Shown in pieces: positions 52,945 through 62,045 of a stretch of 64,000 bases of DNA (the stretch's first letter is position 1; every line of letters starts with the position of its first letter). The DNA comes from Trinickia sp. Y13 (lineage in GTDB: Bacteria; Pseudomonadota; Gammaproteobacteria; Burkholderiales; Burkholderiaceae). The stretch covers positions 372,001 to 436,000 of the forward strand of contig NZ_JAKWFK010000001.1 in NCBI RefSeq assembly GCF_029522115.1, written 5' to 3'. Under the pieces are notes generated by a model. It had not been told where the DNA came from. It did no database searches and saw only the letters and a program-made list of their open reading frames with translations. The position numbers were made by a program, and so were the translations under genes.

Positions 52945-54122
52945 GCGCGCGCAACCGGCGCTCGACGCCCGCGCTGAACGTGGCGATTTGCGGGGCGGGC
53001 CGCACGGGGCATCTTGCGGCCGTCTTGTTCAAGCAGGTCGAGGGCGTGCATGTGTCGCTGCTCACGAGCAACCGCGACGTGATCGCCCGCCATCGCCGCG
53101 GCGACAGCCGCATCGAGGCGATCCTGCCGGACGGCACGACGCGCTCGGCTCGGCTCGACGCGGTGGCGAGCGAGGCCGACGCCGCACTCGCCGATGCCGA
53201 CATCGTCATCGTGACGGTGCCCGCGCACGCGAGGCCGTCGCTGCTCGCGCAGATCGCCGCGCATGTGCCGACGGATAAGCCCGTCTATGTCGGGGCGATT
53301 CCCGGCTTTTGCGGCTTCGACTGGCTGGCCGAGCGCGCGTTCTCCGCACGCCCGAACGTCGTCATTTGGGGGATGAAGGATGTCTCGCATATCGCCTTCG
53401 ATCTGAAGCCAGGGCAATCGGTGCGAATGGGCGGCGCGAAGGGCATGCTGTTCGTCGCCACCCACGATCGCGAAAGCGGAGCCTCGCGCGCCGCCTTGCT
53501 CGCAACCTTGCGCAGGCTCTACGAGGCGCCGGTCGAATTGCTCGACCACTATCTGGAAATCACGCTCACGCCCGGCAATCCGATCATGCATAGCTCGGTG
53601 ATTTACGGCTTGATCGGCCCTTACGCGCAATGGCACGACAGGGCGTTTGCCGCGCCGGTTCGTTGGTGGACCGATTGCCCTGAACTCGGCGCCTATTTTC
53701 TCGAGCGCAGCGACGAGGAAAGCCGGTTGCTATGCAAGCTCGTCGAAGCACGCATGGGTGTGAGCCTCGCATCGATCAAGCCGCTAAAGCAGGAAATCGT
53801 CGAGGCCTACGGCACGCAAATTCGCGACCGCCGCACGATGTTGTCGGTGCTGCGCACGAACCAAGCCTATGACGACATCGAGGCGCCGATGGTCCCCACT
53901 TGCGACGGCGCAGGTTACGTCATCGACAAGACGCATCGAGCTTTTCGCGAAGACGTCGCTTATGGTCTGTCGCTGTTGGTGGAGATGGGACGGCGCCTCG
54001 GCGCGCGCTTGCCTCACATCGAAGAAATCTTTCATTGGAGCGTGTCCTACATGGGCGGTTTGCGCGGCTCCGCACTCGATTACTTTCCCGAAACTTGGCC
54101 GGCTCGATCCGCACGCTTATGA
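52941..54122 (+). CDS. Opine dehydrogenase family protein in a siderophore operon
   Basis: 393 aa, ATGA overlap with the SbnA-like stop. N-terminal NAD(P)-binding NVAICGAGRTGHLAAVLF (G18-x-G-x-x-G23) and a C-terminal octopine/nopaline-dehydrogenase helical domain (TPGNPIMHSSVIYGLIGPYA; DDIEAPMVP). Opine dehydrogenases reductively condense an amine with an alpha-keto acid, reversibly. In staphyloferrin B loci this slot is held by SbnB, an unrelated ornithine-cyclodeaminase-type enzyme. Here it may make a carboxyalkyl-amine (opine) moiety, or run oxidatively to release diaminopropionate. Confidence 0.82.
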   Translation: MSARNRRSTPALNVAICGAGRTGHLAAVLFKQVEGVHVSLLTSNRDVIARHRRGDSRIEAILPDGTTRSARLDAVASEADAALADADIVIVTVPAHARPSLLAQIAAHVPTDKPVYVGAIPGFCGFDWLAERAFSARPNVVIWGMKDVSHIAFDLKPGQSVRMGGAKGMLFVATHDRESGASRAALLATLRRLYEAPVELLDHYLEITLTPGNPIMHSSVIYGLIGPYAQWHDRAFAAPVRWWTDCPELGAYFLERSDEESRLLCKLVEARMGVSLASIKPLKQEIVEAYGTQIRDRRTMLSVLRTNQAYDDIEAPMVPTCDGAGYVIDKTHRAFREDVAYGLSLLVEMGRRLGARLPHIEEIFHWSVSYMGGLRGSALDYFPETWPARSARL

Positions 54123-56029
54123 ACCACACTCTTTCGCTCTTACGGCCCGATCATGCGTTCTACGCACAGCGGCAGCGCAGCGCCATCGAGGCGGCGAACC
54201 GCAATGCATTGCGCCGCTTGATCCGATGTCTGTTTGCCGAAGGCATCGTCGATCCCAACGCGCTCATCTTCATGCCCGGCGGCCGCGCGGCATGGCTGCC
54301 GCTTTGGAGTCGACACGCACTGCTGCTCTTTGGCGAGCTCGAAGCGGCGCCCGCCAATACGTACATCAATCGCGGACCCCTGACGCTGATCGAGGCGGAT
54401 GGAACACGTGTGCCGATCGAGCGCCCGCAGCACTTGATGGACGTGCTGCGTCCGTCGTTCGACTTCGCGCCAAGCGATCGAGGCGTCACCCGATTGAAGG
54501 CGGACATTGAAAATAGCATCGAGAACGATGTTCTCGCCCGCATCTATCGCGATGCATGGAATGCGGCGCTACGCACGCGCATCGAGGTGGCCGAAGCCGA
54601 TGGCTTCGCAGGCTACCTCCAACGGCAGATGAGCATTCGCGATGCGGCGGTGCTGCTCGATCAATGGGGCGCGCTCGAAGGCCATCCGTTTTACCCGACT
54701 TGGAAGAGCAAGCCCGACCTCGACCCCACGCAGGTTGCCGCGCTCTCACCCGAGTTCAATGCGAAGGTGCCCGTGCGCATTGCGGCATTGCGCGCCGATA
54801 TGGCGTACGTCGAGCGCATGCCGCACATCGAAAGCGCGCATACATGGTTCGCTTGGAACTTCCCGCAGTTGTGGGTTCGCTGGCGCGACAGCTTGAACGA
54901 AAAGGGCCTAGACGAATCGGCCTGGTTGCCGCTGCCGATTCACGCATGGCATTTGGAGCACTTCGTGAGTGCCGAGTACGCGGCAGAGATTGCGGAAGGA
55001 ATTCTGATTTTGGAAGGTCCCGACGTCGAGACGTGGCCGACCATGTCGTTTCGCACGATGATGCCACGATTGCCGGGGCCCGTGCCGTTCATCAAGTTAC
55101 CGGTGGCGTTGTGGCTGACGAGCGAGCAGCGCAGCCTTCAGGCGAAGTCGATTCATATGGGGCCGCGCATCAGCACGGTGATTCAGCGCATCCTCGCCGA
55201 CGAGAAAGGCTTTGACGGCACGCTCGAGATTTTCCCCGAAGAGCTTGCATTTCATTACAAGCATGCGGTCCGGCAGGAGGACCGCGCGGGTCGTCATCTG
55301 TCGGTGGCATTTCGCGCGAGCAAGGAGGCGTTCGAGCGCAACGACGGTTTGCTGCCGATCACGGTGGCGGCATTGCTGACCGGCTCGCCCGTCGACGACC
55401 GTCCGCTCGTCACGGAACTGATCGAGAAGCAGGGTGGGGCGCCTGCAACGCAAGCGATTGTCGAGGCATGGTTTCGGGCGTACGCACGTGTCGTGACGCA
55501 CCCGGTGCTCGGCATCTATCTGCTGTACGGCATCGCGCTAGAGGCGCATCAGCAAAACACCTCGGTGTTGTTCGCACCCGACGGCATGCCCAAGCGCTTG
55601 CTCATACGGGATTTCGGCGACGGCCGAACTTACGCGCCGCTGCTGGAGAAGCGAGGGATCGAACTCGAGCCCTACGTCCACCCGGGCATCTTGCCGACGG
55701 TGTTTCATGACGACATCGAGCCGGTTCGCGCGTTCGTGCTCGACGCGTGTTTCGTTTGCCATCTGCATGAGGTTGCGCTGTTGCTCACACGCGAATACGA
55801 TTTGTCGCGAACCCTGCTATGGGAGATTTTGCGGGAAGAGACGCAGCGCGCGTTCGATGCCTTCGCCCCGCGCGTTTGCGGCGACCTTTGGCGCGATGAG
55901 CGGGCCGCGTTCTTGGAGCAACCGTGGCCGACGCGTTCCGTGTTGCGGATGCATTTGCTCGAGTATTCGGACTACCGGCTCCAGCACGCCCTGCCGAATC
56001 CCTTGCGACAGACCGGGGACGAGGGCTGA
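54119..56029 (+). CDS. IucA/IucC-type NIS siderophore synthetase
   Basis: 636 aa, ATGA overlap with the opine dehydrogenase stop. NIS synthetase signatures: GHPFYPTWKSK at residue 188 (usually GHPxHPxxK; here His is Tyr), KLPVALWLTSEQRS, the EAHQQNT ATP-site motif and R497-DFGDGR. The C-terminal FhuF-like reductase segment is absent. These enzymes adenylate a citrate- or dicarboxylate-type acid and couple it to an amine. Only one synthetase is present, versus three in staphyloferrin B clusters, which implies a simpler product. Confidence 0.9.
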   Translation: MNHTLSLLRPDHAFYAQRQRSAIEAANRNALRRLIRCLFAEGIVDPNALIFMPGGRAAWLPLWSRHALLLFGELEAAPANTYINRGPLTLIEADGTRVPIERPQHLMDVLRPSFDFAPSDRGVTRLKADIENSIENDVLARIYRDAWNAALRTRIEVAEADGFAGYLQRQMSIRDAAVLLDQWGALEGHPFYPTWKSKPDLDPTQVAALSPEFNAKVPVRIAALRADMAYVERMPHIESAHTWFAWNFPQLWVRWRDSLNEKGLDESAWLPLPIHAWHLEHFVSAEYAAEIAEGILILEGPDVETWPTMSFRTMMPRLPGPVPFIKLPVALWLTSEQRSLQAKSIHMGPRISTVIQRILADEKGFDGTLEIFPEELAFHYKHAVRQEDRAGRHLSVAFRASKEAFERNDGLLPITVAALLTGSPVDDRPLVTELIEKQGGAPATQAIVEAWFRAYARVVTHPVLGIYLLYGIALEAHQQNTSVLFAPDGMPKRLLIRDFGDGRTYAPLLEKRGIELEPYVHPGILPTVFHDDIEPVRAFVLDACFVCHLHEVALLLTREYDLSRTLLWEILREETQRAFDAFAPRVCGDLWRDERAAFLEQPWPTRSVLRMHLLEYSDYRLQHALPNPLRQTGDEG

Positions 56030-56032
56030 CCG

Positions 56033-57295
56033 ATGACCTCCGTCGTGACCGGCGCCGATCGTGGGACGCGGCTCATTCACGTGCTGTTCGCCATTCAGCT
56101 CGTCTCCATGGGCGCGATGGAGATGAGCGGCCCGTTCTGGCCGCTTCATCTGAAGGCGCTGAGCACGTCCGCGCTGCAGTTCGCGGTGGCAGGCGTTGCC
56201 GTTTATGTCGGGCCGATGGTCGGCATGATGTTGACGAGCGCGTTTTGGGGGCGCGTCGGCGACCGCACGGGACATAAGCTGATGATGATCCGTGCGTTGA
56301 TCGGATTGTCGCTCACTCAGTTCGCGCTCGCGTGGGCCGGCGACGTCTGGACGGTCCTGGCATTGCGGTTCGTCCAAGGATCGTGTGCCGGCTATATTGC
56401 CCCCGCACAGACCTACGGGGTGAACATCGTACCGCCGTCGCGCCGCGCGCGCCTATTCGCGTACTTGCAAGTGTCGACCAATTTCGGCTCGATTGCAGGC
56501 GCTATCTCGGGCGGGTTGATTCTCGATCATGCGACGTTTTTTTGGATCAACATCGCGGCCGCTTTGCTGTGCGCGGTCTGCGCGATCGCGGTCGCGCTCG
56601 TGCTACCGAACGTCCAGGTGCGAAAGCCTGCGCCCGCGGTCGAAGCGACGTCGGGCATTGTCGAAGGTTCGACGCCGTCGTCCACGTCGTCGTTCACGTG
56701 GCGGTCGCCACCCATTCCGAGCTTGCTCGGCATCGTCGGCCTTCTGCTCGTGAGCCGCATGATCGCGCAGACGCCGTTTTCGCTCTATGTCGGATCGACG
56801 TTCGCCGTCGGCAATTGGGTCGTGGGGCTGTGTTACGGCATGCTCTCGCTCGGTTTTGCCGTTTCGGCTTCGCTATGGGCGCGCTATTTCGAACGCCGTG
56901 GCTTTGCCGACGCGTTGCAGCGCATGACGGGCATCGCGGCTGGTTGCGCCGCCCTCACGCTCGGCGCCGCGCTCACGCGGCACGTCGGCGTGTTCGTCGC
57001 GATCCATTTCGTGTGGGGCGCACTGCTCGGCGCCACGACCCCGGTGCTGATGTCTTTGATCTCGAAAGCTGCCAGCGGGGTGCGTCAAGGTTATGTCTTG
57101 GGCGTGGCCCAGAGCACCACCCAGCTGGCCTCGGTATTGGGCATCGCGCTCGGCGGCTGGCTCTGCGGCGGCGTCGGCTTGCAATACTTGTACTTTTACG
57201 TCGCGGTGTCTTATGGGCTGGCGGCGCTCCTCATCTTGGTGCTTCGGCGCGAGCGCGGCGGCTTGGCACGCGCTGCCGTTTCTCCGGGGCGGTGA
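56033..57295 (+). CDS. MFS transporter, probable siderophore exporter (SbnD-like)
   Basis: 420 aa, starting 4 bp after the synthetase stop. 12 membrane segments; motif A-like GRVGDRTGHKLMMIRALIG, and RFVQGSCAGYIAPAQTYGVNIVP in the drug-efflux style. A cytoplasmic central loop (about 197-222) is rich in Ser/Thr. Its position as part of the biosynthetic operon argues for secretion of the completed siderophore. Confidence 0.85.
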   Translation: MTSVVTGADRGTRLIHVLFAIQLVSMGAMEMSGPFWPLHLKALSTSALQFAVAGVAVYVGPMVGMMLTSAFWGRVGDRTGHKLMMIRALIGLSLTQFALAWAGDVWTVLALRFVQGSCAGYIAPAQTYGVNIVPPSRRARLFAYLQVSTNFGSIAGAISGGLILDHATFFWINIAAALLCAVCAIAVALVLPNVQVRKPAPAVEATSGIVEGSTPSSTSSFTWRSPPIPSLLGIVGLLLVSRMIAQTPFSLYVGSTFAVGNWVVGLCYGMLSLGFAVSASLWARYFERRGFADALQRMTGIAAGCAALTLGAALTRHVGVFVAIHFVWGALLGATTPVLMSLISKAASGVRQGYVLGVAQSTTQLASVLGIALGGWLCGGVGLQYLYFYVAVSYGLAALLILVLRRERGGLARAAVSPGR

Positions 57296-57372
57296 GTCTA
57301 GTGCGAGCGACGCCTGTCGGCACAGGGCGACCATTTTCGATACGGTGTCCGGATGTCTGTTGATCTGCCTTA

Positions 57373-57765
57373 TTGCGTCTGCGTCAAGCCGATTTCGTCT
57401 CTGCGCAATCGGAAATGGTCGACGAGGACCACGTGCACAGGCTCGCAGCCACGATTCGACGAGCGGGGAAGTGGACGGCGCCTCTCCCCGTCGAAACGAG
57501 CACCGGCATCGTGATGGACGGCAATCATCGGCTGCGAGCCGCTGCCGTGCTCGGTTTGCGGTTTTTGCCTTGCGTTGCGCTCGATTATGTCGATCCGCGA
57601 ATCCGTGTCACGCATTGGAAAACAGGTGAACCGTTTTGCGTGGCGGCGATCGCCAAGCGAATCCTCGAAGATAAGGATCTCTTCCCGTATAAGACGACGC
57701 GGCACCGCTTCGCGCCGATTCTGCCCACCACTGAAATTGCTCTGAGCCTGTTGACCGCGCCGTAA
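57373..57765 (+). CDS. ParB/Srx-like protein, SbnI/SerK-type serine kinase candidate; N-terminus uncertain, possible frameshift
   Basis: The conserved core is clear: MVDEDHVHRLAATIRRAGKW, PLPVETSTGIVMDGNHRLRAA with the DGNHR nucleotide-site motif, and a PYKTTRH motif. SbnI and archaeal SerK proteins of this fold phosphorylate free serine to O-phosphoserine, the substrate of SbnA. The frame only offers a TTG at 57373 without an RBS. In another frame an ATG at 57353 encodes MSVDLPYCVCVKPISSLR, a typical N-terminus for the family, then runs off near 57404. A one-base deletion around 57401-57415, real or from assembly, would explain both. Confidence 0.7.
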   Translation: MRLRQADFVSAQSEMVDEDHVHRLAATIRRAGKWTAPLPVETSTGIVMDGNHRLRAAAVLGLRFLPCVALDYVDPRIRVTHWKTGEPFCVAAIAKRILEDKDLFPYKTTRHRFAPILPTTEIALSLLTAP

Positions 57766-58136
57766 GCACTGACCGCCACGTGCGGCGATGGCCAAGTGCG
57801 GGCGCGCCGCATGGGCGGCCCCATTGGAGTGCCGACTCTAATTCCAATAGCCAGTTGGTCATCTTGGCCGATAGCCGATCCCGAATCGGACAATCACCGC
57901 GCCACATAGCGGGAAACGAATCGTCAAACGCGTCGCTGCTGCACGGTTTCCGCGAATCCGCGCATCTCCCCATCACTTGACGAGAATCAACCGATACCCG
58001 TGCGAGCTTGCGTACGCTGTCGAGGTACTTTTCCCAAACGTGGGCATCGGCACATTGCAATTCGATTACGCGCTCCCCCGCAATTGCGCGTCGTCTTGCT
58101 GCCGGACCCTACGAACGAGCGAATCGGAGAAAAACA
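57766..58136. other. 371-bp intergenic region: arcD promoter and leader
   Basis: Contains the ANR box at 57977 and a possible -10 TACGCT at 58013-58018, giving a leader of about 110 nt. I see no ORF with an RBS and no clear terminator for the siderophore operon. Confidence 0.45.
57977..57990. promoter_or_regulatory. ANR/FNR-type box upstream of the arc operon
   Basis: TTGACGAGAATCAA matches the FNR/ANR consensus TTGAT-N4-ATCAA in 9 of 10 positions. Its centre lies 41-42 bp before a start point predicted from the -10-like TACGCT at 58013, the classical activator position. It predicts induction of arginine fermentation at low oxygen. Confidence 0.65.
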
Positions 58137-59624
58137 ATGGACATACCGCACGAACCGTCCAGGCCAGCCGCAAGCGAGCTTGCGGGCTCGAAGCAACCGA
58201 AGACGCGTACGTTGGGCTTGCCGCTTCTGACCGGCGTCGTCATCGCATCGATGATCGGCGGCGGCGCCTTCAATCTCCCGCAAAACATGGCGCAGGGCGC
58301 GGGCCTTGGCGCGGTCATCGTGGCCTGGGTCATTACGCTCGTCGGCATGTTTTTTCTGTCGAATACGTTTCGCACGCTTGCCGATAAAAGGCCCGATTTG
58401 AAGGCGGGCATTTATTCCTACGCGAAAGAGGGATTCGGCCCATTGGCCGGTTTCGAAATGGCTTGGGGGTATTGGCTGTCGGCGGCATTCGGCAACGTCG
58501 CATTCGCGTTGTTGTTCATGCAGACGCTCGGCTACTTCTTCCCCGAATTCAGGAGCGGCAGCAATTGGCCGGCGATCGCGGGCGCATCGCTGCTGATCTG
58601 GATCATGAACTTCGTTGTGCTCTCCGGCGTGAGGCGTGCGGCAATGCTCAACGTCATCTCGAGCGTGCTCAACATCGGCACGATCACGGTGGCGCTGAGC
58701 GCCATGGCCGTGGCCATGAAAGGCGGCATGTTCTCCTTCGACTTCTGGGGGCAACAACAGCATTTGGGCAGCCTGGTCGGCCAGGTCAAGAGCACGATGC
58801 TCGTGACGCTGTGGGTATTCATCGGCATAGAAGGCGCCGTCGTCGTCTCCGATCGCGCCGCCAAGACGTCGCAAGTGGGCATCGCGACTTTTCTCGGTCT
58901 GATCGTATGCACGGTGCTGTATTTCCTGCTTTCGGCGCTGCCGTTCGGCTTGATGCATCAGGCCCAACTCGCGGCCTTGCCGTCGCCGTCCGCGGCGTAC
59001 GTGCTCAAGGCGGCGGTGGGTAATTGGGGCGCCGCGTTCATCTCCGTCGCACTCATGATGTCCATCCTCAGTTGCTGGCTGGCATGGACCATTCTCGTGG
59101 CGGAATTGCCGCACGAAGGCGCGAAGGGCGGCGTGTTTCCGAAATTCCTCGCGCGCGAGAACCGCCATCATGCCGCTGCGCCTTCGCTTTGGATCTCCAG
59201 CATGGCAATGCAGTGCGCCGTGTTCGTCGTGCTGTTTGCGCATAACGCGTGGACTTGGCTCATCTCGATCACCGGGGTCATGATTTTGCCTCCCTACCTC
59301 GCGAGCACCGTCTTCCTTTGCAAGTTCGCCTCGCAGCCGACGTATCGAGCGAGCGAGGGCGAAACCGCACGGCAATCCATGCTAACCGGCATTTTCGGGA
59401 CCCTCTATGCGTTGTGGCTGCTCTATGCCGCCGGTCCGCAATTCCTGCTCATGTCGACGGTGCTCTTCGCGATCGGCGTGCCCGTGTATTGGTGGGCTCG
59501 GCGCGAGCATGCGCCCGGCGAGGCTGCCTTCTCGCGCCGCGAAGCCGTTGTAGCGGCGGCGTTGGTCCTGGTGGCGGTCGTCGCAGTCGTGCTGTTCGCG
59601 CGAGGCGTCGTGACGATAGGTTGA
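58137..59624 (+). CDS. arcD: Arginine/ornithine antiporter
   Basis: 495 aa from the ATG at 58137 behind CGGAGA. APC superfamily with 12-13 membrane segments. LPLLTGVVIASMIGGGAFNLPQNMAQGA is the basic amino acid antiporter N-terminal signature (substrate-binding GGG loop), and VFIGIEGAVVVSDRA lies in TM6. It exchanges external arginine for ornithine, so the deiminase pathway pays no transport cost. First gene of the arc operon; the ANR box lies upstream. Confidence 0.87.
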   Translation: MDIPHEPSRPAASELAGSKQPKTRTLGLPLLTGVVIASMIGGGAFNLPQNMAQGAGLGAVIVAWVITLVGMFFLSNTFRTLADKRPDLKAGIYSYAKEGFGPLAGFEMAWGYWLSAAFGNVAFALLFMQTLGYFFPEFRSGSNWPAIAGASLLIWIMNFVVLSGVRRAAMLNVISSVLNIGTITVALSAMAVAMKGGMFSFDFWGQQQHLGSLVGQVKSTMLVTLWVFIGIEGAVVVSDRAAKTSQVGIATFLGLIVCTVLYFLLSALPFGLMHQAQLAALPSPSAAYVLKAAVGNWGAAFISVALMMSILSCWLAWTILVAELPHEGAKGGVFPKFLARENRHHAAAPSLWISSMAMQCAVFVVLFAHNAWTWLISITGVMILPPYLASTVFLCKFASQPTYRASEGETARQSMLTGIFGTLYALWLLYAAGPQFLLMSTVLFAIGVPVYWWARREHAPGEAAFSRREAVVAAALVLVAVVAVVLFARGVVTIG

Positions 59625-59687
59625 ACGTAGCGTGACCGGCGCGTGCCTAGGTCGGCGCCGGCGGCGAATCGGACAGTGAGGAACGCG

Positions 59688-62027
59688 ATGTTGTACGACC
59701 AGATGTTCGGCTTCTTGTTTTGTTGCGCCATGCCGGTGCCGCCGACGTTTCCTTCGCAACGGGCGCATTCCATCGTCGAGGAAGTTGGCCGGCTCGGCTA
59801 TGCGACGACGGTTGCCGCCACGCTAGAGGATGCCCGTTGCGCAGTGCGCAGCGATGCCAGCGTGGGGTGCTTGGTCGTCGAGTGGTCGCAGATCGATTCC
59901 GAAAGCGACGTCGAAGCGTTCGTTCGATTCGTGCGCGAGCGGGGCCTGGAGGTGCCGATCTTCATCTTGGTCGAGCGCCATCTGCTGGAAGAAATACCGG
60001 TCGCCGTGCTCGGCCAGGTCACCGGGTACGTGTTCATCGAAGAAGATACGCCGCAGTTCGTTGCCCGCAATCTCGTGAGCCACCTGCGCAATTACGCGGA
60101 TTCGCTGAAGACGCCGTTCTTCGGCGCGATGGTCGATTATGCGGAGCAGGGCAACCAAATGTGGACCTGCCCGGGGCACAACGGCGGTGTCTTTTACCAA
60201 AAGAGCCCCATCGGCCGGGCGTTCGTGAAGCATCTGGGCGAGCAGGTCTTTCGCAACGATTTGGACAATTCGGTCGTCGAACTGGGCGATTTGCTGGTTC
60301 ACGAAGGCCCCGCACTGGCCGCGCAAAAGGCCGCAGCGCAGATCTTCGGCGCGGAGCGAACCTATTTCGTGCTGAACGGCACATCGACTTCCAACAAGAT
60401 CGCGTTGACGGCGCTCGTGGCGCCCGGCGATCTCGTCCTGTTCGACCGCAACAACCACAAGGCAGCGCATCATGGCGCGCTGCTGCTGGGCGGCGGCATT
60501 CCGATCTACCTGCAGACCGGCCGCAACACCTACGGCATGATCGGCCCCATCGACTTCGAGTCGCTCGACGAACGGCGCATTCGCGAGAGCATCCGGTGCA
60601 ATCCGCTCGTCGACGATCCGCAAGCCTGGCAGCGCGTGCGGCCATTTCGGGTGGCGGTCATCGAGCAATGCACCTATGACGGGACGATCTACAACGCACG
60701 AATGATCGTGGAAAAGCTCGGGCCTTTGTGCGACTACATCCTGTTCGACGAAGCGTGGGCGGGGTTCATGAAATTCCATCCGCTGTTCGAAGGACACTTC
60801 GCGATGGGGGTCGAGGGACTCGACGCGCAGGCGCCCGGCATCATTGCTACGCAGTCCACGCATAAGCAATTGGCGGGTTTCTCGCAAGCGTCGCAAATCC
60901 ACGTCAAGGACGCTCACCTCGAAGGCCAGCGCCGCCAGGTCAGCCATCGGCGCTTTAACGAGATGTTCATGCAACATTCGTCGACGTCGCCGTTTTATCC
61001 GCTGTTCGCCTCGCTCGATGTCGGCGCCCAGATGATGAGGGGCCGTTCCGGGCAAGTGCTATGGGACGACACGATCCGGCTCGGCATCGAGCTGCGCAAG
61101 AAGATCCGCGAGCTGCGCCGCGAATACGAAGCGACGCAAGAAGACCCCGCTCGACGCTGGTTCTTCGATCCGTTCGTGCCGGACTTCGTGGCGCTCGATG
61201 GCCGCACGCAGCGATGGGAGGACACGCCCACCGATGTGCTGGCGCGGGACGCTCGCTGTTGGGAACTGGCCCCGGGCGAGCGCTGGCACGGCTTTACGGA
61301 ACTGGCTCCCGGCTATGCGATGACGGATCCGAACAAGTTGACCCTGCTCACGCCAGGGTTCGACCGCGAGACGGGCCACTACGCAGAACACGGCATTCCG
61401 GCCGCGGTGCTCGCGCAATTTCTGCGGGAGCGGCAAATCGTGCCGGAAAAGAACGATCTGAACAGCATCCTCTTTTTGCTGACGCCGGGGCTCGAATCCA
61501 CGAAAGCGGGCACGCTCTTATCGGCGCTGGTGCGCTTCAAGCAATTGCACGATGACAATGCTTTGCTAGACGAGGTGATCCCCGCGTTCGTGGCGGCGCA
61601 TCGCGCGCGCTACGCGGGCCTTGGCCTGCGCGACTTGTGCGGGCAGATGCATCGGTTCTATCGTGAGCGTGACGTGTGCCGGTTGCAGCGAGAGCAGTTC
61701 CGGGCGGGGCATTTTCCGCAAGCGGCGTTGACGCCGCAGCAGGCGATGCACGAACTCGTGCGCAACAACGTCGAGCTGCTGCCGATCGATCGGATCGGCG
61801 GACGCATCGCCGCCACGCTCGCGCTCGTTTATCCGCCCGGCATCGGCGTGGTGGTGCCGGGAGAGCGATACGACGAACGCGCTCAGCCCATGCTGGACTA
61901 TTTCCGGATGTTCGAGGAAGGCGGCAACCGCTTTCCGGGCTTTGAAAACGAAATTCAAGGGATTTACCGCAAGGCGGAAGAAGACGGAACCGTGCGGCTC
62001 TATACGTACGTCCTCACTGAGCGGTAA
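59688..62027 (+). CDS. Orn/Lys/Arg decarboxylase (fold I, large type) within the arc operon
   Basis: 779 aa from the ATG at 59688 behind TGAGGAAC. N-terminal response-regulator-like wing domain (about 1-130), then the aminotransferase core: CPGHNGGVFYQKSP, GTSTSNKIAL, DEAWAGFMKF and PLP lysine K393 in STHKQLAGFSQ, with a C-terminal domain. Family enzymes decarboxylate arginine, ornithine or lysine, consuming a proton. Placed between arcD and arcA, it could convert arginine to agmatine or ornithine to putrescine and raise internal pH. The substrate is not resolvable by eye. Confidence 0.87.
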   Translation: MLYDQMFGFLFCCAMPVPPTFPSQRAHSIVEEVGRLGYATTVAATLEDARCAVRSDASVGCLVVEWSQIDSESDVEAFVRFVRERGLEVPIFILVERHLLEEIPVAVLGQVTGYVFIEEDTPQFVARNLVSHLRNYADSLKTPFFGAMVDYAEQGNQMWTCPGHNGGVFYQKSPIGRAFVKHLGEQVFRNDLDNSVVELGDLLVHEGPALAAQKAAAQIFGAERTYFVLNGTSTSNKIALTALVAPGDLVLFDRNNHKAAHHGALLLGGGIPIYLQTGRNTYGMIGPIDFESLDERRIRESIRCNPLVDDPQAWQRVRPFRVAVIEQCTYDGTIYNARMIVEKLGPLCDYILFDEAWAGFMKFHPLFEGHFAMGVEGLDAQAPGIIATQSTHKQLAGFSQASQIHVKDAHLEGQRRQVSHRRFNEMFMQHSSTSPFYPLFASLDVGAQMMRGRSGQVLWDDTIRLGIELRKKIRELRREYEATQEDPARRWFFDPFVPDFVALDGRTQRWEDTPTDVLARDARCWELAPGERWHGFTELAPGYAMTDPNKLTLLTPGFDRETGHYAEHGIPAAVLAQFLRERQIVPEKNDLNSILFLLTPGLESTKAGTLLSALVRFKQLHDDNALLDEVIPAFVAAHRARYAGLGLRDLCGQMHRFYRERDVCRLQREQFRAGHFPQAALTPQQAMHELVRNNVELLPIDRIGGRIAATLALVYPPGIGVVVPGERYDERAQPMLDYFRMFEEGGNRFPGFENEIQGIYRKAEEDGTVRLYTYVLTER

Positions 62028-62045
62028 ACGCTGGGAGAAGCTGCG

